Notes: generated by a model from the sequence alone, not told the origin. DNA of 64,000 nucleotides from Kitasatospora sp. NBC_00458 (GCF_036013975.1 NZ_CP107904.1:2914001-2978000); one strand, 5' to 3'. Positions 42,679 to 51,615 are shown, numbered from the stretch's first letter. A program made the numbers and translations.

Positions 42679-43890
42679 ATGCGCCGTCGGCGGTGGAAGC
42701 ATGTCCTGATCGGTGCCTTCGCGGGCTGCGCCGTCCTCGCCGACGCGGGTGCGGCAGCCGCCCAGGCCGCCGCGGCCACTGAACAGTTGGCCATCTCGAC
42801 ACCCCCGGCCGGCAGCGCCGCCTGGGTCGAGGACCACTCCTACGGGCTGGACCTGCCCGACCCGGCCACCACCACGCCGGCCGCCGCCGCGGAGTTCTTC
42901 GCCCGGCTCACCCCCGCCGAGACCGACCGGCTGGTCGAGGCGTACCCGCTGGTGGTCGGCAACTTCGACGGCGCCCCGCTCGCGCTGCGCTACCGGGCCA
43001 ACCGGGTGGCGCTGGCCGCCGAGCGCGACCGCGCCCGGGCCCGCGCCGCCGACCCCGCGCTCGACTCCGGCCTGCACGCGCTGGCGGTCTCCCGGGCCAA
43101 CGACGTCGAGAGCCTGCTCGCCGCCGGGCGGCAGATCCTCGCCTTCGACCCGCGCGGCCGCGGCCTGCTCACCGAGGTCTGGGGCGACCTCTCCTCGGCC
43201 GACCGGGTCGCGGTGATCGTCCCCGGGTCGGACGCCGACCTCGGCCACTTCGACCAGGCCGTCGAGCCGCTCCGCTCCCCCGCCGGGATGGCCCGCGCGC
43301 TGTACGCGGAGGAGCGCCGGCAGTCCCCGGGCACCCACACCGCGGTGGTCGCGTGGACGGGCTACGTCACCCCGTCCGGCCTCGGCCCGGACGCCGTCAC
43401 CTCCCGGCTCGCCGACGTCGGCGCCCCCCGGCTGCAGCGGCTGCTCGCCGGGCTCCGGGAGACCACCCGGCCGGAGGCGCCGCCGGCGCTGTTCTGCCAC
43501 TCCTACGGTTCGGTGGTCTGCGGCACCGCCGCCCCGGACATCCCCCGGGCCGCCGCCTCGCCGTCCGACACCTCCGGGATCACCGACCTGGTGGTCTTCG
43601 GCTCCCCCGGCATGGGCGTGGAGAGCACCTCGGAGCTGGGCGACGGCGTGCACGTCTGGGCCACCCGCAACGAGAGCGACTGGATCGGCAACGTGCCGTA
43701 CCTGGAGTTCGGCGGGCTCGGCCACGGCGCCGACCCGACCTCGGCGGACTTCGGCTCCGAGCAGGTGTCCTCGGCCCGTTCCTCCGGCCACAACGGCTAC
43801 TTCGCCGCCGGGACCGACAGCCTGCACAACTTCGCGGCCGTCGCGCTCGGCGCCTACCAGGACGTGGTCCGCCCGGCCCCCGAGGCCTGA
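42679..43890 (+). CDS. DUF1023 alpha/beta hydrolase, secreted
   Basis: A 403-residue paralogue of the hydrolase at 34854. The start MRRRRWKHVLIGAFAGCAVL is followed by an Ala-rich signal peptide cleaved at about residue 28. The catalytic elbow CHSYGS is at S275, and PLVVGNFDGAPLALRYRAN and LAFDPRGRG match the paralogue. A possible -10 box (TACTCT, 42593-42598) implies a leader of about 75 bases. It is monocistronic; no copy of the TCS element was found upstream. Confidence 0.82.
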   Translation: MRRRRWKHVLIGAFAGCAVLADAGAAAAQAAAATEQLAISTPPAGSAAWVEDHSYGLDLPDPATTTPAAAAEFFARLTPAETDRLVEAYPLVVGNFDGAPLALRYRANRVALAAERDRARARAADPALDSGLHALAVSRANDVESLLAAGRQILAFDPRGRGLLTEVWGDLSSADRVAVIVPGSDADLGHFDQAVEPLRSPAGMARALYAEERRQSPGTHTAVVAWTGYVTPSGLGPDAVTSRLADVGAPRLQRLLAGLRETTRPEAPPALFCHSYGSVVCGTAAPDIPRAAASPSDTSGITDLVVFGSPGMGVESTSELGDGVHVWATRNESDWIGNVPYLEFGGLGHGADPTSADFGSEQVSSARSSGHNGYFAAGTDSLHNFAAVALGAYQDVVRPAPEA

Positions 43891-44018
43891 CGGGCCTCCG
43901 GGACCAGCGGTGCGGCCGGGCCCCTCAGTGCCTCGAAGACCTACGGTGCGGCCGGGCTCCGCGGTGCGGTCCCGACCCGCCGGCCGGACGGCCCGCACCA
44001 CCGGACCGGGAGCGGCCC

Positions 44019-44063
44019 CGTCAAGTGCGGGCCCGTCAGGTGCGGGCCCGTCAGGTGCGGACC
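44019..44063. repeat. 15-bp tandem repeat x3
   Basis: CGTCAGGTGCGGGCC repeats three times (first copy with one, third with one base changed), between the DUF1023 gene and the convergent WYL regulator. Confidence 0.9.
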
Positions 44064-44086
44064 GGTCGGATCCGGCCGCGGGCCCG

Positions 44087-45064
44087 TCAGCGCAGGTCCT
44101 GGTAGAGCCGGACGGCCTCCGCGGCCGCCCGGGCCATCTCCCGGCGGGCGGCCGGCGGCGAGAGCACCTCGGCGTCCGCCCCGAAGGCGAGCAGCGCGCG
44201 GACGGCCGGCAGCGACTGGAAGCCCAGCCCGAGCTCGACCCAGTCCTCCGGCGCCCCGCCGCCGGACTCGGGCGGCGGGGCGGCGAGCCGGCCGCCGTGG
44301 ATCCGGACGAACATGTCCAGCCGCCCGCGCCGCACCCGCACCGCGACCCGCACCTCCTTGGGCAGCCGCTCCACCTGTTCGCGCAGCACCGCCCAGACCT
44401 CGCCCAGCCCCAGGGCCGGCCGGCGGCGCACCGGCTCCTCGGAGGTCTCGGCGTACAGGACCCGGTCGGCCCGGAACAGCCGCGGCTCGCCCTGCAGATC
44501 GGCCACCAGGTACCAGACGGCGGCCTTGCTGACCAGGCCGTACGGGTCGACGGTGTACTCCACCGGGCCGGGTGTGCCGCTGTGCCGGTAGCGCAGCCGC
44601 AGGCGGCGGTCGGCGAAGACGGCGTACTGGAGTTCGCCGAGGTCCGGCCCGGGCGGGGCGCCGGCCTGCAGCCAGCGCGCCGGGTCGACCAGGACGCGTT
44701 CGCTGATCCGCTCGGCGCCCGGGCGGTGCGGGGCGGGCAGCGCGGCCATCACCTTGCGCAGCGCCGAGCCGAGCGCGCCGTCCAGCCCGAGGTCGGTGTG
44801 CGCGCCCTGGGCGGAGAGCACGAACAGGGCGCGCGCCTCGTCGGCGGTCAGCCCGCTGACGTCGGTGCGGTAGCCGGGCAGCAGACTGATGCCGCCGTGC
44901 CGGCCGCGCTCGGTGTACACCGGGACGCCCGCCGTGGAGAGCGCCTCGACGTCGCGGTAGATGGTGCGGACCGACACCTCCAGCCGTTCGGCCAGTTCGG
45001 TGGCGGGCACCCGGCCGCGGGTCTGGAGCAGCAGCAGGATCGAGAGCAGGCGGTCGGCCTTCAT
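44087..45064 (-). CDS. WYL-domain HTH transcriptional regulator
   Basis: A 325-residue protein with an HTH_11 domain (about 5-60: LLSILLLLQTRGRVPATELA, SVRTIYRDVEAL), a WYL domain (about 140-230; FADRRLRLRYRHSG, VDPYGLVSKAAVWYLVA) and a WCX C-terminal domain. It is divergent from the DinB-like gene at 45166 with a 10-bp-arm palindrome between them, the usual regulator-target pairing in this family. WYL domains may sense nucleic acid or a nucleotide ligand. It starts ATG 45062-45064. Confidence 0.92.
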   Translation of the reverse strand: MKADRLLSILLLLQTRGRVPATELAERLEVSVRTIYRDVEALSTAGVPVYTERGRHGGISLLPGYRTDVSGLTADEARALFVLSAQGAHTDLGLDGALGSALRKVMAALPAPHRPGAERISERVLVDPARWLQAGAPPGPDLGELQYAVFADRRLRLRYRHSGTPGPVEYTVDPYGLVSKAAVWYLVADLQGEPRLFRADRVLYAETSEEPVRRRPALGLGEVWAVLREQVERLPKEVRVAVRVRRGRLDMFVRIHGGRLAAPPPESGGGAPEDWVELGLGFQSLPAVRALLAFGADAEVLSPPAARREMARAAAEAVRLYQDLR

Positions 45065-45081
45065 GGGAACGAGGATCGCAG

Positions 45082-45108
45082 AAAACCTGACGTCGGATGT
45101 CAGGTTTT
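45082..45108. promoter_or_regulatory. operator of WYL regulator (perfect 10-bp arms)
   Basis: AAAACCTGAC, a seven-base spacer, and GTCAGGTTTT: a perfect inverted repeat 18 bases upstream of the WYL regulator start and 58 bases before the DinB-like gene. Confidence 0.8.
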
Positions 45109-45165
45109 ACCGGGAGATTGCCTCCCGAGACGAAAAACCCTCCGTACCGATGGAGTTGATCCCCC

Positions 45166-45741
45166 GTGGACACCACCCAGGACCCGCGCCCGCTGTACCT
45201 GCTCGCCCTCGGCCAGTTGGAGAAGCTGATCGCCGAAGCCGGCCCGGACACCCTCGACCGGCCCACCCCCTGCACCGAGTACGACCTGCGCACGCTGCTC
45301 GGCCACGTGGTCGGCGGCGTCCACCGGCTCGCGTACATGGGTGAGGGCGGCCGCAGCGAGGACGTCGCGGCGATGACCGGCGAACTGGCCGACGACGCCT
45401 GGCCGGCCGCCCTCGACCGGGCCCGGGCCCGGGTGACCGCCGCCTGGGCCGACGACGCCGGACTGGACCGCCCGGCCTTCGCGCCCTGGGGCGAGGTGCC
45501 GGGCCGGGCCGCGGTGGGCGGCTACGTGCTGGAGACCGTCACCCACGGCTGGGACATCGCCCGGGCGCTCGGCAGCAGCGTCCCGCTGGACGAGCGGCTG
45601 GCCGAGACCGCGCTGGCGATCGCCGAGGCCGTGCTGCCGGCCGGCGGGCGCGAGGGCGCCCCGTTCGGCCCGGCCCTCCCCGCCCCGGCCGGCGCCGACC
45701 CGTACACCCGGCTCGCCGCCTTCCTCGGCCGCGAGGTCTGA
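45166..45741 (+). CDS. TIGR03086/DinB-like maleylpyruvate isomerase N-terminal family protein
   Basis: A 191-residue helical-bundle protein. It carries the DinB/mycothiol-dependent family pattern with RPTPCTEYDLRTLLGHVVGG near the N-terminus (metal ligand H47 region) and ETVTHGWDIARALG (central H). Members bind a metal and often act in mycothiol-dependent reactions. It starts with GTG 45166 and is divergent from the WYL regulator, which likely controls it through the palindrome. Confidence 0.83.
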   Translation: MDTTQDPRPLYLLALGQLEKLIAEAGPDTLDRPTPCTEYDLRTLLGHVVGGVHRLAYMGEGGRSEDVAAMTGELADDAWPAALDRARARVTAAWADDAGLDRPAFAPWGEVPGRAAVGGYVLETVTHGWDIARALGSSVPLDERLAETALAIAEAVLPAGGREGAPFGPALPAPAGADPYTRLAAFLGREV

Positions 45742-45848
45742 ACCGGCCGCCGGGGTACCGGGCCCGCCCTCGGGCCGGCCCGGCGCCCCGGCCGGACGGG
45801 CCGCGAACCGCCGGCCGCCCGCTCCACCCGCTCCACCCGCCCGGCGGG

Positions 45849-46310
45849 CTACCGCGCCTCGCCGCTCCCCGCGATCCGCCCGGCGTACAGGTCGATCTTG
45901 TGGTCGAGCACGGCGAGCGTCGCGTGCAGGTCCGCGACCTGCTGCCGCACCTCCTCCCGGTGGGCGAGCAGCAGGTCCCGCCGGTCCTCCAGGGTCCGGT
46001 CGCCCGCACGGGCCAGCTCCACGTACCGCAGCATCCCGGCCACCGTCATCCCGGTCAGCCGCAGCCGGCCCAGGAAGGCCAGCCGGTGCAGGTCGGCGTC
46101 GCAGTACCGGCGCTGGCCGGAGGCCGAACGGTCCACCGGGTCGAGCAGGCCGATCCGCTCGTACCAGCGCAGGGTGTGGGCGGTCAGTCCGCTGGCCGCC
46201 GCCACCTCGCCGATGGTGTGCCGCGGCGTCCGGTCCGGCTCGCCGACCGGCGTGCGGAACACGTCGGAGCAGGTGCGCGGATCCACTGCGAGCGGAGCGG
46301 GCAAGGCCAT
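45849..46310 (-). CDS. MerR family transcriptional regulator
   Basis: A 153-residue protein with a disordered N-terminus (1-30), then the MerR HTH (HTIGEVAAASGLTAHTLRWY, residues 31-50, then RIGLLDP and GQRRYCDADLHRLAF) and a dimerising coiled coil (about 110-140). The ATG 46308-46310 is preceded by GGGGGTTCC. It has no cysteine cluster for metal sensing near the end, so it is not the mercury or zinc type. It is divergent from the serine hydrolase, with a 20-bp perfect palindrome between. Confidence 0.87.
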   Translation of the reverse strand: MALPAPLAVDPRTCSDVFRTPVGEPDRTPRHTIGEVAAASGLTAHTLRWYERIGLLDPVDRSASGQRRYCDADLHRLAFLGRLRLTGMTVAGMLRYVELARAGDRTLEDRRDLLLAHREEVRQQVADLHATLAVLDHKIDLYAGRIAGSGEAR

Positions 46311-46334
46311 GGTGGAACCCCCGGTGACGGACGG

Positions 46335-46354
46335 GGCCGTCGGCGCCGACGGCC
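46335..46354. promoter_or_regulatory. 20-bp perfect palindrome
   Basis: GGCCGTCGGCGCCGACGGCC lies between the divergent MerR and serine-hydrolase genes. Its length suits a MerR dimer; it is also compatible with a simple GC hairpin. Confidence 0.55.
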
Positions 46355-46405
46355 TGGAATGCGCTCCGGGCAAGCCTGCCATCCCGGCGGCCCGGGCCTC
46401 CCCGT

Positions 46406-46411
46406 TAGAGT
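46406..46411 (+). promoter_or_regulatory. -10 box of leaderless serine hydrolase gene
   Basis: TAGAGT lies seven bases before the ATG at 46419. Confidence 0.5.
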
Positions 46412-46418
46412 CGGGCCC

Positions 46419-47255
46419 ATGGAGAGCTTGCGGAAGATCGAGGACTGGCCGGTGCCGAACGCGGCGGCGGCCGTGGTGCGGGGTGCGGACGGCGCGGTAC
46501 TGGGCGCGCACGGGCCGCAGGACCACCTGTTCCCGCTGGCGTCGGTGACCAAGCTGCTCACCTCGTACGCCGTGCTGGTCGCGGTCGAGGAGGGCGTCTT
46601 CGAGCTGGACGACCCGGCCGGGCCGGAGGGCTCGACCGTGCGCCACCTGCTGGCCCACACCTCGGGCCTGGCCTTCGACGAGCACAAGGTGATGGCCGCC
46701 CCCGGCAACCGCCGGCTCTACTCCAACGCCGGCTTCGACGTCCTGGCGCAGACCCTCCAGCAGGCCGCCGGCATCGAGTTCGGCCGGTACGCCGCGGAGG
46801 CCGTCTTCGAGCCGCTCGGCATGCGCTCGACCCTGATCAACACCGCGCACCGGACCCCGGCCGGCGCCGGCGGGCTCTCCACCGTCGCCGACCTCACGCT
46901 GTTCGCGGCCGAGCTGCAGTCGCCCAAGCTGCTCGACCCGTCCACGCTGAGCGACGCCACCCGCGAGGTCGCCTTCCCGGGGACCAGCGGCGTGCTGCCC
47001 GGCTTCGGGCACCGCCGGCCGAACGACTGGGGCCTGGGCTTCGAGATCCGGGACGGCAAGGCGCCGCACTGGACCGGCACCGCCAACTCCCCCGCCACCT
47101 TCGGGCACTTCGGCCAGTCCGGCACCTTCCTCTGGGTCGACCCGGAGGCCGGCGCGGCCTGCATCGCGCTCACCGACCGGGACTTCGGGCCGTGGGCCGC
47201 CGAGGTCTGGCCGGTGCTCGGCGACGCCGTGCTCGCCGAGCTCGCCGAGGTCTGA
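46419..47255 (+). CDS. beta-lactamase-fold serine hydrolase
   Basis: A 278-residue protein of the beta-lactamase/class C-like family. The nucleophile motif SVTK (PLASVTKLLTSYA, about S41-K44) and the tyrosine motif YSN (RRLYSNAGFD) are seen, with HFGQSG at the third position. It has no signal peptide, so it probably acts in the cytoplasm as an esterase or peptidase rather than as a lactamase. It is paired divergently with the MerR gene and appears leaderless. Confidence 0.88.
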   Translation: MESLRKIEDWPVPNAAAAVVRGADGAVLGAHGPQDHLFPLASVTKLLTSYAVLVAVEEGVFELDDPAGPEGSTVRHLLAHTSGLAFDEHKVMAAPGNRRLYSNAGFDVLAQTLQQAAGIEFGRYAAEAVFEPLGMRSTLINTAHRTPAGAGGLSTVADLTLFAAELQSPKLLDPSTLSDATREVAFPGTSGVLPGFGHRRPNDWGLGFEIRDGKAPHWTGTANSPATFGHFGQSGTFLWVDPEAGAACIALTDRDFGPWAAEVWPVLGDAVLAELAEV

Positions 47256-47342
47256 CGGGAACGCCCCCGGGCCCGGGACGCGGCCACCGCCCGCCCCGGC
47301 TCCGGGCGCGAACCGGACACCGGGCCCGGGATCCGCGCCCGC

Positions 47343-48119
47343 TCAGCCGTACGAGACCGGCGAGTGCATCTCCCAGAGGAGGAGCTCGGCGCCGGTCCCG
47401 CCGGCCGTCGGCGCGGCGAAGGCGCCGCCGGTGATCCGCACGCTGTCGCCCGGCTCCATCGAGCGCCCGCCGCCCTGCGGCCCCGGCACCGTCCGGTAGC
47501 CGAGCGAGCCGGTCGTCAGGTGCGCGTACCGCCAGGCGGCGGCCGGGAGTTCGGGCAGCGGCTGCCAGGGCCCGGCGGTCACCAGCCAGAGCGCGGCGTC
47601 GCTGCGCCGCAGCCGCAGCGCGTCCGTCCCGGCGTCCCGGTCCAGCCCGGAGGCGAGCAGTGTCAACCCGCCGTCGGCCGGTTCCACCCGGCGCAGCCCG
47701 TACGCCGGGGGTGCGTCGAAGGCGTCCGGCTGGAGCCACATCTGCACGAACCGGACCGGGCCCGCGGCGCCGCCGACGTTCCGCTCGGTGTGGGTGACGC
47801 CGGAACCCGCGCTCAGGTGCTGGACCATGCCGGGGCGGACCACGCCGCCGTGCCCCTGCGAGTCCCGGTGGGCCAGCGCCCCCTCCAGCACCCAGGTGAG
47901 GATCTCGGTGTCCCGGTGCTTGTGCTCGTCGAACCCGACGCCCGGGGCGAGCAGTTCCTCGTTGCAGGCGAGCAGCGCGCCGAAGTGGGTGTTCTTCGGG
48001 TCGTAGTGCCCGGAGAAGGAGAAGGCGTGCCTGGTCTCGATGCCCTCGGCGGGGGCGGAGAGGTGGCGTTCGGCGGTTCGGCGCAGATCGGCGCGCGGGC
48101 GGGCGGGGGCGTCGGTCAC
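47343..48119 (-). CDS. pirin family protein
   Basis: A 258-residue bicupin. The pirin metal site is seen in HYDPKNTHFG, DEHKHRDTEILTWVLEG and MVQHLSAGSGVTHTERN (the H-x-H and His positions), followed by FVQMWLQP. Pirins bind iron and may act as quercetinase or redox sensors. The start is GTG 48117-48119 with TACCGT six bases upstream, so it appears leaderless. It is divergent from fasR. Earlier in-frame starts were rejected. Confidence 0.9.
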   Translation of the reverse strand: MTDAPARPRADLRRTAERHLSAPAEGIETRHAFSFSGHYDPKNTHFGALLACNEELLAPGVGFDEHKHRDTEILTWVLEGALAHRDSQGHGGVVRPGMVQHLSAGSGVTHTERNVGGAAGPVRFVQMWLQPDAFDAPPAYGLRRVEPADGGLTLLASGLDRDAGTDALRLRRSDAALWLVTAGPWQPLPELPAAAWRYAHLTTGSLGYRTVPGPQGGGRSMEPGDSVRITGGAFAAPTAGGTGAELLLWEMHSPVSYG

Positions 48120-48125
48120 GGGCCC

Positions 48126-48131
48126 ACGGTA
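48126..48131 (-). promoter_or_regulatory. -10 box of leaderless pirin gene
   Basis: On the minus strand TACCGT lies six bases before the GTG start codon. Confidence 0.5.
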
Positions 48132-48211
48132 GCGGGTGCGGCGGCGGCCGCCGTGCCGCTCCGCCGGGGGGCGTGCACGAGCAGTCACTCCGGTGAGGCA
48201 GTCTTGTCCTT

Positions 48212-49522
48212 GTGCCAGCCGCTTCCGCGAACTCCAAGAGCGATCCGACCGCCAAGCCCGACAAGAGCGGGCGGGCTCCGACACCCGGCGCCGGGAGGGA
48301 CCGGCCGGGCCGCGCGGCGCCGCGCCTGACCGCGCAGGAGCGCAAACTCGCCGCCGAGCGCGCCGAGCGCCGGGCCGCGACGCTGAAGCGGCTGGAGAAG
48401 TCCTCGGGCAAACTGGCCTCCGCCGCGATCGCGCGGATGGACGACCAGCTCGGCTGGTACCGGCGGATGCCGCCGGAGCACCGCTCCTGGATCGGCCTGG
48501 TCGCCCAGGCCGGCATCGCCGCCTTCACCGAGTGGTACCGCAAGCCGGACGCCCCGCAGGCGATCTCCACCGACGTCTTCGGCACCGCGCCGCGCGAGCT
48601 GACCAGGGCGATCACCCTGCGCCAGACCGTCGAGCTGATCCGCACCACGATCGAGGTGATGGAGGAGGCGATCGAGGAGGTGGCCTCCCCCGGCGACGAG
48701 GCGGACATGCGCGAGTCGGTCCTGGTCTACGCCCGGGAGATCGCCTTCGCCACCGCCCAGGTGTACGCCCAGGCCGCCGAGGCCCGGGGCGCCTGGGACG
48801 CCCGCCTGGAGGCGCTGGTGGTCAACTCGCTGCTCTCCGGGGACGCCGACGAGGGCGTGCTCTCACGCGCCGCCGCGCTCGGCTGGGGCCAGCCCAGCCA
48901 GGTCCGGGTGGTGATGGGCTCGGCCCCGGACGGTGACAGCGAGCTGGTGGTCGAGGCGATCCGCCGGGCCGCGCGGTACGCCAAGCTGCACGTGCTGACC
49001 GGGGTGCTGGGGAAGCGCCTGGTGGTGGTGGTCGGCGGCGACAAGGAGCCGGTGCACGCGGCCCGGGCCCTGATCGGCCAGTTCGCGGCGGGCCCGGTGG
49101 TGGTCGGCCCGACCGTGCCGGACCTGCTGTCGGCGACCCGCTCGGCGCACGCCGCGGCGGCCGGTCTGCGGGCCTGCGCGGCCTGGCCGGACGCCCCGCG
49201 ACCGGTGCTGGCCGACGACCTGCTGCCGGAGCGGGCACTGGCCGGCGACCAGGCGGCCCGCCGCCAGCTGGTGGAGGAGATCTACACACCGCTCGACGAA
49301 GCCGGGTCCGCGCTGCTGGAGACCCTGAGCGTCTACCTGGAGCAGGCCTCCTCGCTGGAGGGAGCCGCCCGGATGCTCTTCGTCCACCCGAACACGGTGC
49401 GCTACCGGCTTCGACGTGTGACCGACGTCACGGGCTACGCTCCTTCCGACGTTCGTTCGGCGTTCACCCTGCGTATCGCACTGGCGCTGGGCCGGCTCAC
49501 AGCCGTCGGGGAGTCCAGTTGA
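48212..49522 (+). CDS. fasR: PucR-type regulator of fatty acid synthesis (FasR)
   Basis: A 436-residue protein immediately upstream of fabD. After a basic/disordered start (1-50), the central region is GGDEF/PucR-like, and the C-terminal HTH is SLEGAARMLFVHPNTVRYRLRRV near residue 395. This gene's family and location match FasR of S. coelicolor, a transcriptional activator of the fab operon. I use the name from position and domain type. The GTG at 48212 is a reasonable start; the ribosome binding site (GAGG) is 14 bases upstream. Confidence 0.88.
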   Translation: MPAASANSKSDPTAKPDKSGRAPTPGAGRDRPGRAAPRLTAQERKLAAERAERRAATLKRLEKSSGKLASAAIARMDDQLGWYRRMPPEHRSWIGLVAQAGIAAFTEWYRKPDAPQAISTDVFGTAPRELTRAITLRQTVELIRTTIEVMEEAIEEVASPGDEADMRESVLVYAREIAFATAQVYAQAAEARGAWDARLEALVVNSLLSGDADEGVLSRAAALGWGQPSQVRVVMGSAPDGDSELVVEAIRRAARYAKLHVLTGVLGKRLVVVVGGDKEPVHAARALIGQFAAGPVVVGPTVPDLLSATRSAHAAAAGLRACAAWPDAPRPVLADDLLPERALAGDQAARRQLVEEIYTPLDEAGSALLETLSVYLEQASSLEGAARMLFVHPNTVRYRLRRVTDVTGYAPSDVRSAFTLRIALALGRLTAVGESS

Positions 49523-49539
49523 GCGCGATGTAGGGACCT

Positions 49540-49545
49540 TACAAT
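49540..49545 (+). promoter_or_regulatory. candidate -10 box of fab operon
   Basis: TACAAT follows TTGAGC by 15 bases. It lies between fasR and fabD and could be the operon promoter activated by FasR; the short spacer is unusual. Confidence 0.35.
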
Positions 49546-49612
49546 CCGGGATGCTTTTCTTCGTTACCGTCGCCTACCCGCCCCCGGGCGCTCGGCGAGA
49601 GAGGGTTGAACC

Positions 49613-50584
49613 GTGCTCGTAATCGTCGCCCCTGGACAGGGTGCCCAGACCCCCGGTTTCCTCAGCCCCTGGCTGGAGCTCGACGGTGTCACCGACCGCC
49701 TCAGCGGCTGGTCGGAGGTCGCCGGGCTCGACCTGGTGCACGCGGGCACCGAGGCGTCCGCCGAGGAGATCAAGGACACCGCCGTCGCCCAGCCGCTGCT
49801 GGTGGCCGCCGGCCTGGTGACCGCCGGCGTGCTGTTCCCGGACGGGGACACCGCCACCGCACCGGTCGGCGCGGTGGCCGGCCACAGCGTCGGCGAGATC
49901 ACCGCCGCCGCCTTCGCCGGGGTGCTGACCGCGCACGACGCACTGACCTTCGTCCGCGAACGCAGCCTGGCCATGGCCGAGGCCGCCGCGGCCACCGAGA
50001 CCGGGATGGCCGCCCTGCTGGGCGGTGACCCGGAGGTCGTCGCCGCCAAGCTGGCGGAGCACGGCCTGACCGCGGCCAACAACAACGGCGGCGGCCAGAT
50101 CGTCGCGGCCGGCACGCTGCCGCAGCTGGACGCCCTGCGGGCGGACCCGCCGGCCGGGGCCCGGCTGGTCGCCCTCAAGGTGGCCGGTGCGTTCCACACC
50201 ACCCACATGGCGCCGGGCGTCGAGCGGCTGTCGAAGCTGGCGCCGACCCTGCCCGTCGCCGACCCGCGGATCACGTACGTCTCCAACCAGGACGGCGGGG
50301 TCGTCGCCACCGGTGACGAGCTGCTGCGCCGCCTGGTGTCGCAGGTCTCCAACCCGGTCCGCTGGGACCTCTGCATGGAGACCCTCCAGCAGCTGGGCGC
50401 GACCGCCGTCATCGAGCTCGCCCCGGCGGGCACCCTCACCGGACTGGTCAAGCGCAACCTCAAGGGCGTGGCGTCGCTTGCCCTCAAGACCCCCGCCGAC
50501 CTGGACAAGGCCCGCGCGCTCATCGCCGAGCACGCCGGCCAGGGCCGGGAGGACAGTGGTCAGGAGCAGGAGCAGCAGGCATGA
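49613..50584 (+). CDS. fabD: malonyl-CoA:ACP transacylase
   Basis: A 323-residue transacylase which loads malonate onto ACP for fatty acid synthesis. Active serine S92 is in GHSVGE (90-95), with the catalytic histidine near residue 200 (GAFHTTHM). The start is GTG 49613 with GAGAGAGG upstream. Its last four bases overlap the fabH start (ATGA), so translation is coupled. Confidence 0.96.
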   Translation: MLVIVAPGQGAQTPGFLSPWLELDGVTDRLSGWSEVAGLDLVHAGTEASAEEIKDTAVAQPLLVAAGLVTAGVLFPDGDTATAPVGAVAGHSVGEITAAAFAGVLTAHDALTFVRERSLAMAEAAAATETGMAALLGGDPEVVAAKLAEHGLTAANNNGGGQIVAAGTLPQLDALRADPPAGARLVALKVAGAFHTTHMAPGVERLSKLAPTLPVADPRITYVSNQDGGVVATGDELLRRLVSQVSNPVRWDLCMETLQQLGATAVIELAPAGTLTGLVKRNLKGVASLALKTPADLDKARALIAEHAGQGREDSGQEQEQQA

Positions 50585-51615
50585 GCAACACCCCCCAGAT
50601 CCTCCCGGTCACCGGTGCGCAGTACTCGCGCATCCACGGGGTCGGCGGCTACCGTCCGGTCCGGGTGATTCCCAACGCCGAGGTGCTGACCTGGATCGAC
50701 TCCTCGGACGAGTGGATCCGCACCCGTAGCGGGATCGCCGAGCGCCGCTGGGCGGGCCCGGAGGAGAGCGTCGCCGAGATGTCGGTGCAGGCCGCCGGCA
50801 AGGCGATCGCCCAGGCCGGGATCGCCCCGCACCAGATCGGCGGCGTGATCGTCGCGACCGTCTCGCACCTCAAGCAGACCCCGGCCATCGCCACCGAGAT
50901 CGCCGAGCGGCTCGGCTGCGGCACCGCACCGGCCTTCGACATCTCGGCGGCCTGTGCCGGCTTCGGCTACGGCCTGGGCCTGGCCGACGGCATGGTCCGC
51001 GGCGGCAGTGCCGAGTACGTGCTGGTGATCGGCGTGGAGCGGCTCAGCGACCTGACCGACCAGTCGGACCGCTCGACCGCGTTCATCTTCGGTGACGGCG
51101 CCGGCGCCGCGATCGTCGGCCCGTCCGACACGCCCGGCATCGGCAAGGTCATCTGGGGCTCGGACGGCTCGCAGAGGGACGTCATCTCGCAGACCGAGGC
51201 CTGGGACACCGCCTTCGCCAAGGAGGGGGCCGTCAACGGCGCCGGCGAGGAGACCAAGTGGCCGGCCCTCCGGATGGAGGGTCAGTCGGTCTTCCGCTGG
51301 GCGGTCTGGGAGATGGCGAAGGTGGCCCAGCAGGCACTGGACGCCGCCGGGATCACCGCCGACCAGCTCGGTGCCTTCATCCCGCACCAGGCGAACATGC
51401 GCATCACCGACACCATGATCAAGACCCTGAAGCTTCCCGAGTCCGTGCCGGTGGCCCGCGACATCGCGGAGACCGGAAACACCTCGGCGGCCTCCATCCC
51501 GCTGGCGATGGAGCGCATGCTGGAGAGCGGCGAGGCCCGGAGCGGGGACCTCGCACTGATCATCGGGTTCGGGGCGGGTCTCGTCTACGCCGCAGCAGTC
51601 GTTACGCTCCCCTAG
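50581..51615 (+). CDS. fabH: beta-ketoacyl-ACP synthase III
   Basis: A 344-residue enzyme that condenses acyl-CoA with malonyl-ACP to start fatty acid synthesis and sets the iso/anteiso starter units in streptomycetes. The triad is C125 (SAACAGFG), the histidine in PHQANMR and the asparagine in ETGNTSAAS. The ATG overlaps the fabD stop. The ribosome binding site GGAGCAGGAGC lies in fabD. Confidence 0.96.
   Translation: MSNTPQILPVTGAQYSRIHGVGGYRPVRVIPNAEVLTWIDSSDEWIRTRSGIAERRWAGPEESVAEMSVQAAGKAIAQAGIAPHQIGGVIVATVSHLKQTPAIATEIAERLGCGTAPAFDISAACAGFGYGLGLADGMVRGGSAEYVLVIGVERLSDLTDQSDRSTAFIFGDGAGAAIVGPSDTPGIGKVIWGSDGSQRDVISQTEAWDTAFAKEGAVNGAGEETKWPALRMEGQSVFRWAVWEMAKVAQQALDAAGITADQLGAFIPHQANMRITDTMIKTLKLPESVPVARDIAETGNTSAASIPLAMERMLESGEARSGDLALIIGFGAGLVYAAAVVTLP

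Noticed and set aside
46419..47255. Antibiotic-inactivating beta-lactamase
   Set aside because: No signal peptide and no typical third-motif KTG; more likely an intracellular esterase-type hydrolase.
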